In this document: one piece after another, positions 15,362 through 22,943 of the stretch
How the letters are laid out: the number at the start of each line of letters is the position of its first letter
Numbering within the stretch: position 1 is the stretch's first letter
Source: an uncultured Bacteroidales bacterium
GTDB lineage: Bacteria; Bacteroidota; Bacteroidia; Bacteroidales; UBA932
Assembly: GCA_934725575.1 (NCBI GenBank)
Contig: CAKVCK010000025.1
Span: 1 to 53,825 of the forward strand
Length of the DNA: 53,825 bases
Reading direction: 5' to 3'
Notes under the pieces: model-generated
Database searches by the model: none
What the model saw: the letters and a program-made list of their open reading frames with translations, nothing else
Told to the model about the DNA's origin: nothing
Translations under genes and position numbers: made by a program

Positions 15362-16794
15362 TAACTGATTTCACTCATCACGGGGAGGGCATCATCCTCG
15401 CTGCCGGGCACATTGCTCTTTAGATCCACCTCAACGACACCGCACTTGACGGTACCGTCGGCGAACATCATCCGCACACGGTCTCCGACACGGGTCTTGG
15501 TGGCGGAATCCATCTTGACTCCATCCCTGTCCAAGGCGAGGACAAAGCCCTTACGGAGAATGTTGCGAGGGTCGTTGGCGGCGATCTTGGTCTCAACCAT
15601 CATAAGATGCGACAAGGCTCCGGAAAGCACGACACCTACACGGCCTCTCAACCTCTGCTCTATCCGATCCAAAGCGGAACCAGCCTTGTAGAGGCTTCTG
15701 TCGGCACCGTGCAGGACCCTGTCGGACAGTCTGTCAAGATGATGTTCCTGACCAACGATCCTATTCTCGACAGCCTTCGTCAGGGCCGCATCCAGAATCT
15801 CAACCTTGTGCATCGCGTCCGACACACGGGCGTCAGCCTGACGGCGGACACGAGCCTCCAGCAAATCCAACTTAGAGGACATAGCCGCCAGACGGGTGTT
15901 GAACGACATCATAAGCCGAGATTCCAGTGTGCCCAAGCGCTGGTCCTCAGCGATGTAGCAGTCCAGAAACAGATCCGCCAGGGCAGTCGGAGTCTTTACG
16001 AAAGTGTTCGCGACCATATCCGCCACGTGATGATCCTTGTCGTGCCCGATCGCCGTGAAGATCGGAACCGGACAGCGGGCTATGGTCACGGCCAAATCAT
16101 AGTCGTCAAAACATCCCAGATCCAGATCAGAGCCGCCTCCACGCATAATCAGCACGGCATCGTAATGAACCGGCGAGGAGAGTATCTCAGCGAACGCCGC
16201 CATTATCGAAGCCGGAGCGCCGTCGCCCTGCATCAAAGCCTCGAAGAGCCTAACGTTGAACACGAAGCCATATTCATTGTCAATCAGATGGTGGCGGAAG
16301 TCGCCGAAACCGGCAGCTCCCGGAGCGGAAATCACCGCCAATGAATATGGCAGAGCGGGGAGCCGCAGACGCTTCTGGAGGTCAAGCAGGCCTTCTCTCG
16401 TGAGCCGCTCGATCGTCTCCTGCCTGCGACGCTCGTTCGCGCCGAGGGTGAACTCAGGATCGATGTCATCTATATTCAATGAAAATCCGTACAGCGGATG
16501 GTAGCTAACCTGCACGCTGGCAAGGATCTCCATCCCGGCTTCCAAGGATGAACCGGTCACGCTTCTGAAACGCTGGTCGATCATATTCCAGCGGAACGCC
16601 CAGATCGTGGCGCGGGTCTTGGCGACCACTCCCCCGCCCTCGCTTTGGGAAAGTTCCAGGTAGCAATGGCCGTTCTGCTTGCGGCTCAGGCTGCTGATTT
16701 CGGCCTTGACCCACAGCCGCTGCGGGAACAAGCCTTCCACAACGGATTTCAGACGAGCCTGAAGGGTAAAGAGGTCTATGTACTTCTTTTCCAT
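15361..16794 (-). CDS. xseA: Exodeoxyribonuclease VII large subunit
   Basis: The catalytic subunit of exonuclease VII, 477 residues. The N-terminal OB-fold begins around residue 10 (LQARLKSVVEGLFPQRLWVKAEISS). The central nuclease domain contains the family motifs VISAPGAAGFGDFRHHL, VLIMRGGGSDLDLGCFDD and TAIGHDKDHHVADMVA. A long coiled-coil follows (about 280-400). The start at 16794 is 22 bases from a divergent promoter region shared with engB. It would degrade single-stranded DNA with the XseB product. Confidence 0.95.
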   Translation of the reverse strand: MEKKYIDLFTLQARLKSVVEGLFPQRLWVKAEISSLSRKQNGHCYLELSQSEGGGVVAKTRATIWAFRWNMIDQRFRSVTGSSLEAGMEILASVQVSYHPLYGFSLNIDDIDPEFTLGANERRRQETIERLTREGLLDLQKRLRLPALPYSLAVISAPGAAGFGDFRHHLIDNEYGFVFNVRLFEALMQGDGAPASIMAAFAEILSSPVHYDAVLIMRGGGSDLDLGCFDDYDLAVTIARCPVPIFTAIGHDKDHHVADMVANTFVKTPTALADLFLDCYIAEDQRLGTLESRLMMSFNTRLAAMSSKLDLLEARVRRQADARVSDAMHKVEILDAALTKAVENRIVGQEHHLDRLSDRVLHGADRSLYKAGSALDRIEQRLRGRVGVVLSGALSHLMMVETKIAANDPRNILRKGFVLALDRDGVKMDSATKTRVGDRVRMMFADGTVKCGVVEVDLKSNVPGSEDDALPVMSEIS

Positions 16795-16815
16795 AATAAC
16801 GTTTCCTATCTCTTA

Positions 16816-16823
16816 CAAAATTA
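16816..16823 (-). promoter_or_regulatory. Promoter of xseA
   Basis: TAATTTTG on the minus strand fits TAnnTTTG, 22 bases from the xseA start and 12 bases from the divergent engB element. Confidence 0.5.
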
Positions 16824-16835
16824 ACAAAAATCCAC

Positions 16836-16843
16836 TATCTTTG
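16836..16843 (+). promoter_or_regulatory. Promoter of engB
   Basis: TATCTTTG on the plus strand, 28 bases before the engB ATG, a perfect TAnnTTTG element. Confidence 0.6.
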
Positions 16844-16871
16844 TAAAAGAATCGCAGAGGCAGAAAGAAAG

Positions 16872-17465
16872 ATGACCATCACTGAAGCAAAATTCGCAGG
16901 CAGCTGCACCAGAGTCAGCCAAAAGCCCTCCCGCAGACTGCCGGAGTTCGCGTTCATCGGACGCTCGAATGTCGGCAAGTCATCGCTGATCAATATGTTG
17001 TGTGGCAACCGCAAGCTTGCCAAGACTTCGTCAACCCCTGGAAAGACCAAACTGATCAACCACTTCATCATCAATGACAGTTGGTATCTTGTCGATCTTC
17101 CGGGCTACGGATTTGCCAAGATCTCACAGAAAGGACGCGAGGAGCTCCGCAAGATGATCAATGACTACATTGAAAAGTCGGAGGAGATGGTTGTGCTCTT
17201 TGTGCTGATCGACTCCAGGCACGACATCACCAAGATCGACAGGGAGTTCCTGGCGGGGCTCGGAGAGAACGGGGTTCCGTTCGCGATCATATTCACAAAA
17301 GGTGACAAACTTGGGCCGAATGCGTTGAAGGCGCAGATCGGGCGGGACAAGGAGATCCTGTCGGAGGATTGGGAGGAGATGCCGCCTATGTTCGCGTCCA
17401 GCGCCGAGACTGGAGCCGGAAAGGAAGATATACTGGACTATATTCAACAATATATTAATTTATAG
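16872..17465 (+). CDS. engB: Ribosome biogenesis GTP-binding protein YihA/YsxC/EngB
   Basis: An essential GTPase that helps assemble the large ribosomal subunit. The 197-residue sequence carries all G motifs: G1 GRSNVGKSS (30-38), G2 around TSSTPGKT (52-59), G3 DLPGYG (75-80) and G4 TKGD. It is a single G domain with no extra domain, normal length. Only nine bases separate it from prs, so the two are probably co-transcribed. Confidence 0.96.
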   Translation: MTITEAKFAGSCTRVSQKPSRRLPEFAFIGRSNVGKSSLINMLCGNRKLAKTSSTPGKTKLINHFIINDSWYLVDLPGYGFAKISQKGREELRKMINDYIEKSEEMVVLFVLIDSRHDITKIDREFLAGLGENGVPFAIIFTKGDKLGPNALKAQIGRDKEILSEDWEEMPPMFASSAETGAGKEDILDYIQQYINL

Positions 17466-17474
17466 CATAGTTTA

Positions 17475-18446
17475 ATGCACATGGAACACAGAATGGAATT
17501 GTTTGCCTGCAGAGCCTCAAAAGACTTTGCTTGCAAGGTTGTTGACGAACTGAACATCATCGGGGCCGCGGCTGGAGAGAAGTATCACCTTGGCGCGTCC
17601 GAAGTAACCAAATTCAGTGATGGAGAGTTCGTACCCTCTTTCACGGACAGCGTCAGAGGCGCTACCGTGTTCATCCTGCAGTCAACTTTTCCACCTACGG
17701 AGAACCTGATGGAACTTCTGTTGACAATTGACGCCGCCAAAAGAGCCTCAGCCGACAAGGTCATCGCAGTGATGCCGTACTTCGGATGGGCCAGACAGGA
17801 CCGCAAGGACAAGCCTCGCGTCTCGATCGGAGCGAAGCTGGTGGCCAACCTTCTGACCGCGGCCGGAGTGGACAGGATTATGACCTGTGACCTCCACGCC
17901 GACCAGATCCAGGGTTTCTTCGACCTTCCGGTGGACCACATCTACGCCAGCAAGGTGTTCATCCCTTACCTCAGGTCCTTGAACATCGAGAACCTTGCGA
18001 TAGCCGCCCCTGATATGGGTGGAGCGAAAAGGGCCAACGCCTACGCCAAGGAACTCGCCTGCCCGGTGATCATCTGCCACAAGTCACGTGAAAGAGCCAA
18101 TGTTGTCGCCTCCATAACCGCCATCGGTGACGTGGAAGGCAAGAACATCGTGATCGTGGACGACCTCATCGACACCGCCGGAACCCTTGTGAAGGCCGCC
18201 GAGGTGTTGATGGAGAAAGGGGCCGCAAGCGTAAGAGCCTGTGCGACACACGCTGTGCTTTCAGGTCCGGCTTACGACAGGATCAACAACTCCTGCCTGA
18301 AGGAAGTGTTCGTCACCGACACCATTCCTCTCAAGGAAGGAGCCGACACAAGCAAGATAAAGGTAGTCTCGATGGCTGAGACCTTCGCGGCGATCATCCG
18401 CAAGGTTTACAACTACGAGCCTATCAGCACGGAATTCATATTCTAA
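17475..18446 (+). CDS. prs: Ribose-phosphate pyrophosphokinase
   Basis: Makes PRPP from ribose-5-phosphate and ATP, the precursor for purines, pyrimidines, histidine and NAD. The PRPP-binding loop IVIVDDLIDTAGTL lies near residues 222-235, and the catalytic flexible-loop and ribose-phosphate regions (DLHADQIQGFFDLPVDH) are present. The most likely start is at 17475 or one of the in-frame Met codons at residues 3 and 7; MELFACRASKDFA resembles the true N-terminus. Its product also feeds the PncB reaction. Confidence 0.95.
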   Translation: MHMEHRMELFACRASKDFACKVVDELNIIGAAAGEKYHLGASEVTKFSDGEFVPSFTDSVRGATVFILQSTFPPTENLMELLLTIDAAKRASADKVIAVMPYFGWARQDRKDKPRVSIGAKLVANLLTAAGVDRIMTCDLHADQIQGFFDLPVDHIYASKVFIPYLRSLNIENLAIAAPDMGGAKRANAYAKELACPVIICHKSRERANVVASITAIGDVEGKNIVIVDDLIDTAGTLVKAAEVLMEKGAASVRACATHAVLSGPAYDRINNSCLKEVFVTDTIPLKEGADTSKIKVVSMAETFAAIIRKVYNYEPISTEFIF

Positions 18447-18449
18447 GAG

Positions 18450-18737
18450 ATGAAGACTGTTCTCGCCGCGATAATCATCCTCGGGATCGGAGTCATCGGA
18501 ATGTGCTTCAACATCATATTCCGGAAGAACGGGAAATTCCCGGAGACGGAGATAAGCCGCAACGAGAATATGCGGAAGATGGGAATCAAGTGCATGAGGG
18601 AGCAGGACGAGGAGATCTTCTCCAAAAAGAAGCCCCGAAGGAATGCTTCCTGCACCGGTTCCTACAGCGACGCCTGCACCGGATGCGGTTTCTATGAATA
18701 TGAGTTCGGGAACAAGAAGCCGAAACAAGGTGAATGA
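18450..18737 (+). CDS. Small single-pass membrane protein
   Basis: A 95-residue protein with one N-terminal membrane helix (residues 4-24) followed by a basic cytoplasmic or periplasmic tail that ends in a Cys-rich patch, CTGSYSDACTGCGFYEY. It resembles the small membrane or secreted proteins often found beside prs or der in Bacteroidales; function unknown. It starts three bases after the prs stop, so it is part of that operon. The three clustered cysteines could bind metal or form disulfides. Confidence 0.7.
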   Translation: MKTVLAAIIILGIGVIGMCFNIIFRKNGKFPETEISRNENMRKMGIKCMREQDEEIFSKKKPRRNASCTGSYSDACTGCGFYEYEFGNKKPKQGE

Positions 18738-18812
18738 CACGACCGGCAATGGTCATCGAATGTGTGATAATGTTTTAACACAGGCAATTGCCTGCCTGCG
18801 AGAGATTGAGTT

Positions 18813-20123
18813 ATGAGTTTAGTAGCCATTGTGGGACGCCCGAATGTCGGCAAGTCCACACTTTTCAATAGACTTGTCGGAATGCGTCAGGCCATCGTTG
18901 ACGAGACCGCCGGCGTGACAAGAGACCGCCACTACGGCAAATGTGAATGGTGCGGCAAGGAGTTCTCCGTGGTTGACACGGGAGGCTGGACGACCAATTC
19001 GGACGATGTGTTCGAGGAGGCCATCCGCAAGCAGGTCGTGATCGCCATTGAGGAGGCCGACGCGATCATATTTATGGTAGAGGCCGCCGCCGGCATCACC
19101 GACTACGACGCCGAGATCGCCGACATTCTCCGCCGGAGCAAAAAGCCTGTCGTCCTGTGTGTCAACAAGGTGGATTCCGGAGAGAAGATGTTCGACGCCT
19201 ACCAGTTCTATTCATTGGGACTGGGAGAAATCTGGACCACTTCAGCGGCCAACGGAAGCGGAACAGGCGACCTTCTGGACGAGGTTCTCAAGGTTCTCCC
19301 GGAAGAGACACCGCAGCAGGACAATGACCGCCCGGACCTTCCTCACATTGCGATTGTCGGGAAGCCGAATGTAGGAAAGTCTTCGCTGACGAATGCTCTT
19401 CTTGGTGAGGAGAGAAACATCGTGACTCCGGTAGCCGGAACCACAAGAGACTCGATCTCAACCCTCTACAACAAGTTCGGCCACGAGTTTATGCTCGTGG
19501 ACACCGCCGGGATGCGTAAGAAAGCCAAGGTCAACGAAGACCTTGAGTTCTACTCCGTGATGCGTTCCATCAGGGCGATCGAGCATTCTGATGTCTGCAT
19601 CCTGATGATTGACGCGAACACAGGAATGGAGGCGCAGGATATGAGCATATTCAACCTCATCGTCCGCAACCGCAAAGCCTGCGTGCTGGTGGTCAACAAA
19701 TGGGACCTCTTCCTGAAGGACAGCAACACGATGAAGGAATATGAAGCCTCGCTCCGCCGCCGCATAGCTCCGTTCGATGACGTGCCGATCATATTCACCT
19801 CTGTCACAAAGAAACAGAGGATTATGGATGTGCTTGACTCCGCGGAGCACGTTTACGAGAACTATTCCCGCAAGCTTTCGACAGCAAGGCTGAACGAGGC
19901 GATGCTGCCGGAGATCGAGAATTACCCGCCACCGGCCTGGAAAGGCAAGTATGTGAAGATCAAGTACGTGACCCAGCTGCCGACCAGATTCCCGGCGTTC
20001 GCATTCTTCTGCAACCTGCCTCAATACGTCAAGGAACCGTACAAGAGATTCCTTGAGAACAAGTTGAGGGAGCATTTCGATCTGCACGGATGTCCTGTGC
20101 AGGTCTTTATGAGGGCCAAATAA
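18813..20123 (+). CDS. der: Ribosome biogenesis GTPase Der (EngA)
   Basis: An essential GTPase for 50S assembly with two tandem G domains and a KH-like C-terminal domain. G1 motifs are GRPNVGKST (8-16) and GKPNVGKSS (about 182-190); G3 DTGG and DTAG and G4 NKVD and NKWD are also visible. The 436-residue length is standard. It is the second ribosome-assembly GTPase in this stretch after engB. The next gene starts nine bases after its stop. Confidence 0.97.
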   Translation: MSLVAIVGRPNVGKSTLFNRLVGMRQAIVDETAGVTRDRHYGKCEWCGKEFSVVDTGGWTTNSDDVFEEAIRKQVVIAIEEADAIIFMVEAAAGITDYDAEIADILRRSKKPVVLCVNKVDSGEKMFDAYQFYSLGLGEIWTTSAANGSGTGDLLDEVLKVLPEETPQQDNDRPDLPHIAIVGKPNVGKSSLTNALLGEERNIVTPVAGTTRDSISTLYNKFGHEFMLVDTAGMRKKAKVNEDLEFYSVMRSIRAIEHSDVCILMIDANTGMEAQDMSIFNLIVRNRKACVLVVNKWDLFLKDSNTMKEYEASLRRRIAPFDDVPIIFTSVTKKQRIMDVLDSAEHVYENYSRKLSTARLNEAMLPEIENYPPPAWKGKYVKIKYVTQLPTRFPAFAFFCNLPQYVKEPYKRFLENKLREHFDLHGCPVQVFMRAK

Positions 20124-20132
20124 TGACTGCCT

Positions 20133-20777
20133 ATGCTGTTGGAGATTCTGAAAGCGTTCATAATCGGCATCTGTGCTTCGGCTCCGCTTGGGCCGGTGGC
20201 GATTCTTGTGCTTCAGAAATCCATCTGCTACGGACATAAGGCCGGGTTCACGACAGGGCTCGGAGCATCGTTGGTGGACACAGCCTATGCGATAATCTCG
20301 ATTTTCGCCTGGGCCTTCGCGCAGAATTTCATCAACACCTACGAATCGATCATATTCTTGATCGGAGGTCCTGTGATCGCCTTTCTGGGATATTCAATGG
20401 CCTTCAAGGACCCGTTCAGGAAGATGGAGCCGGGAGATGTCAAGACACGCGGAGCTTCCCCTAAGGATTTCCTGCAGGCCGTCGCCACCACCGTCTCCAA
20501 CCCAGGGGCCATTCTGGTGATGTTCGCTCTGTTCGCCTTCTTTCAGGTGGATGTGGCTGACAGAAGTTTCAGGATATACCCTATAATCCTGGCTGTGGCG
20601 GGAGGTTCCATAGCCTACTGGTTCTTCTTTTCCTGGTTCTTCAGCAACTGGAGAAAGGCGTTTGATATGAAGAAAATAATGTGGCTGAACAGGATCGCGG
20701 GAATAATAATCATAATAATAGGCTTGGCCCTGATAGGAGAAGGAGCGTTCGACCTGTTGTTCACCGGCGGGAAATAA
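20133..20777 (+). CDS. LysE family translocator
   Basis: An inner-membrane exporter of the LysE/RhtB superfamily, 214 residues with five or six hydrophobic segments. The N-terminus FIIGICASAPLGPVAILVLQ carries the APLGP motif typical of the family. Substrates of such proteins are amino acids or related small molecules; the substrate here cannot be told. It lies between der and a PASTA protein with gaps of nine and three bases, so all are likely one transcript. Confidence 0.85.
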   Translation: MLLEILKAFIIGICASAPLGPVAILVLQKSICYGHKAGFTTGLGASLVDTAYAIISIFAWAFAQNFINTYESIIFLIGGPVIAFLGYSMAFKDPFRKMEPGDVKTRGASPKDFLQAVATTVSNPGAILVMFALFAFFQVDVADRSFRIYPIILAVAGGSIAYWFFFSWFFSNWRKAFDMKKIMWLNRIAGIIIIIIGLALIGEGAFDLLFTGGK

Positions 20778-20780
20778 TTT

Positions 20781-21566
20781 ATGAATATGGAAGATAAAGA
20801 GAATAAAAAAGGATTCTTCAGCAACTGGATAGTCAAGAACATCATCCTTGCGTTCTTGTTCTTTACGGTTCTGATAGTGGTGAGCTCTCTGATGCTCAAG
20901 ATTTTGACCAACCACGGGAAGACAATAGAAGTACCGGATTTCACAAGCCTCACAGTCAACGAGGCGAAACACGAGGCTGCACAGTCCAAACTCAGGGTGG
21001 AAGTCATCGACTCCATCTTTGTCAGAAAAATGGAAAAAGGAGCCGTTTACAGCCAGAACCCGAAACCGGGCTCTCGTGTAAAACAAGGCAGAAGGATACT
21101 CCTCACTATCAATGCGAAGAACGCCAAGAAAGTAAGTATGCCGAATCTTGTCGGCTACTCTATGCGTCAGGCCAAGGCAGAGCTTAACTCGCGAGGCCTG
21201 GCATTAGGCAAGTTGATCTATGTCAACGACATAGCCACCAACAATGTGCTGAGACAGATCTACAGGAACCGTGAGATAAAACCGGGCAGACAGATCGAAA
21301 CTGGATCCGAAATCAATCTGGAGGTCGGACTCAACTCCGAGGATAACCTGACATATATTCCTAATGTCAAGGGACTCAAGTACCTCAGGGCTGTGGACGC
21401 GGTCCACGACAATTCCTTGAACATCGGCCGTATCGTGTTCGACAAGAGTGTGAGGAACTACACCGACTCACTGAACGCATCGGTGACCAGACAGACTCCT
21501 GAGGCATCCGGCAATCCTATTCTTATGGGTTCGGACGTAACCCTTTATCTTTCATTGGAGAACTAA
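20781..21566 (+). CDS. PASTA domain-containing membrane protein
   Basis: A 261-residue protein with a short cytoplasmic start, one membrane helix (about residues 20-42), and three PASTA repeats outside the membrane (about 47-115, 117-187 and 190-260). PASTA repeats bind peptidoglycan fragments or act as wall-associated modules. No kinase or penicillin-binding domain is attached. Bacteroidota often keep such a stand-alone protein next to rluD, as here with a one-base gap. The start codon context is ATGAATATG. Confidence 0.9.
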   Translation: MNMEDKENKKGFFSNWIVKNIILAFLFFTVLIVVSSLMLKILTNHGKTIEVPDFTSLTVNEAKHEAAQSKLRVEVIDSIFVRKMEKGAVYSQNPKPGSRVKQGRRILLTINAKNAKKVSMPNLVGYSMRQAKAELNSRGLALGKLIYVNDIATNNVLRQIYRNREIKPGRQIETGSEINLEVGLNSEDNLTYIPNVKGLKYLRAVDAVHDNSLNIGRIVFDKSVRNYTDSLNASVTRQTPEASGNPILMGSDVTLYLSLEN

Positions 21567-21567
21567 C

Positions 21568-22644
21568 GTGGACGAGGAGAGACTTTACAACGATCAGGAG
21601 GAGAGCATCGAGGACGAGGAGCAGGGGATGTTCGAGCATTTCCGGCTCAATGTGGATGTCGGCCAGACCCCAATGCGCGTGGACAAGTATATGGCCACAC
21701 ATCTTGAGGACACATCCCGACACAGGGTTCAGTGCGCCATCAAGGAAGGGTATGTACGTGTGAATGACAAGGTTGCGAAAGCCAACCTTATTATCCGCCC
21801 TGGCGATGTCATCCGCTTCGTGATGCCGTACCGCCGCCGCGGCCTTGAGATCCTACCGCAGGATATTCCTCTGAATATAGTCTATGAGGACAACGATCTT
21901 CTGGTTGTAAACAAACCCGCCGGGATGGTTGTCCATCCGGGGCACGGGCACTTCGAGGGGACGCTCATCAACGCTCTCTCCTACCATTTGGGAATATCCC
22001 AGGGGCCGGAAGCGGCCGATGAGCGGATGGGAATCCTTGTGCACAGAATAGACAAGGACACCTCAGGTCTCCTTGTCGTAGCGAAAAACGATGAGACCCA
22101 GCTGGACCTGGCCAGACAGTTTTTCGAGCATTCGATCGAGAGGCGGTACGTGGCCGTTGTCTGGGGCAATATCAAGGAAGATGAGGGGACGATTGACGGG
22201 AACATCGGGCGCGATCCTAACGATCGGCTTCGATTCAAGGTCTATGCTGACGAGGACGGCAGGGGCAAGCACGCTGTGACGCATTACAAAGTGCTGGAGC
22301 GTTTCGGCTACGTCACCGTTGTCGAGTGCAAGTTGGAGACAGGGCGCACACACCAGATCAGGGTACATATGAATTACATCGGGCATCCGCTGTTCAACGA
22401 TGAAAGGTATGGAGGCTCAGAAATCCGCAAGGGCACGATCTACGCCAAGTACCGTCAGTTCATCCAGAACTGCTTCGAGCTTTGTCCTCGTCAAGCCCTT
22501 CACGCCAAAACCCTCGGTTTCGTCCATCCGGGCACGGGAAAATGGATCCAGTTCGATTCCCGGATTCCGGATGATATGACCGCGATGATCGACAAGTGGC
22601 GCAACTATGTCAATTTTGTCGGAGTGGAGGAGGATGACGAATAA
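21568..22644 (+). CDS. rluD: RluA family pseudouridine synthase (RluD-like)
   Basis: Converts uridine to pseudouridine in rRNA. An S4 RNA-binding domain (about 32-90) is followed by the catalytic domain with HRIDKDTSGLLVVAKN, where the Asp is the nucleophile, and the C-terminal GRTHQIRVHM motif. It uses a GTG start one base after the PASTA gene. The 358 residues include an acidic N-terminal extension (DEERLYNDQEESIEDEEQG). RluD is the closest assignment, but other RluA members cannot be excluded. Confidence 0.9.
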   Translation: MDEERLYNDQEESIEDEEQGMFEHFRLNVDVGQTPMRVDKYMATHLEDTSRHRVQCAIKEGYVRVNDKVAKANLIIRPGDVIRFVMPYRRRGLEILPQDIPLNIVYEDNDLLVVNKPAGMVVHPGHGHFEGTLINALSYHLGISQGPEAADERMGILVHRIDKDTSGLLVVAKNDETQLDLARQFFEHSIERRYVAVVWGNIKEDEGTIDGNIGRDPNDRLRFKVYADEDGRGKHAVTHYKVLERFGYVTVVECKLETGRTHQIRVHMNYIGHPLFNDERYGGSEIRKGTIYAKYRQFIQNCFELCPRQALHAKTLGFVHPGTGKWIQFDSRIPDDMTAMIDKWRNYVNFVGVEEDDE

Positions 22645-22669
22645 TTTTGAATACTATTTCTGACTGGAC

Positions 22670-22743
22670 GGCCAGAATAAAAAAAGAAAATTCAGAATTT
22701 TGCACGGTGGACCAAAATTCTGAATTTTATTTTTATTCTGGCC
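22670..22743. terminator. Long bidirectional hairpin downstream of rluD
   Basis: GGCCAGAATAAAAA-type arms extend inward to AATTTTG / CAAAATT around a loop containing CACGGTGGAC, a stem of roughly 30 bases. The two flanking genes converge here. The loop core recurs in inverted orientation in the hairpin at 22858-22920. Confidence 0.7.
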
Positions 22744-22857
22744 ATAGGTAAACATACAATGCGAATTTTTCAGTTAAACTGAAGATTGCTATTCTTTTGA
22801 AAAATTTTCAGCTATGTTAAAAAATTTTAACGACTAATTTATTATTCTGAGGACACT

Positions 22858-22920
22858 GTCAGAAAAAGACTATGGCGAATTTTGGTCCACCTTGCAAAAT
22901 TCGCCATAGTCTTTTTTGAC
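22858..22920. terminator. Long bidirectional hairpin downstream of the outer-membrane receptor gene
   Basis: Arms GACTATGGCGAATTTT and AAAATTCGCCATAGTC pair perfectly, with T/A-rich flanks, around GGTCCACCTTGC. It lies 24 bases beyond the stop of the leftward receptor gene and would terminate it. The loop is the inverse of that at 22670-22743. Confidence 0.7.
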
Positions 22921-22943
22921 CGTACTATTATATTCAAACATAA

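Noticed and set aside
15162..15374. Short frame with SLSLSKGL and SLSLSKRLD peptides
   Set aside because: It comes from the CTTCGACAAGCTCAG repeats and overlaps xseB.
18813..20123. Possible duplicated gene because of two GTPase motifs
   Set aside because: Two G domains in one protein is the normal form of Der.
22645..22943. An insertion sequence because of the strong inverted repeats
   Set aside because: No transposase and no matching outer ends; each palindrome is self-contained and fits terminators between convergent genes.
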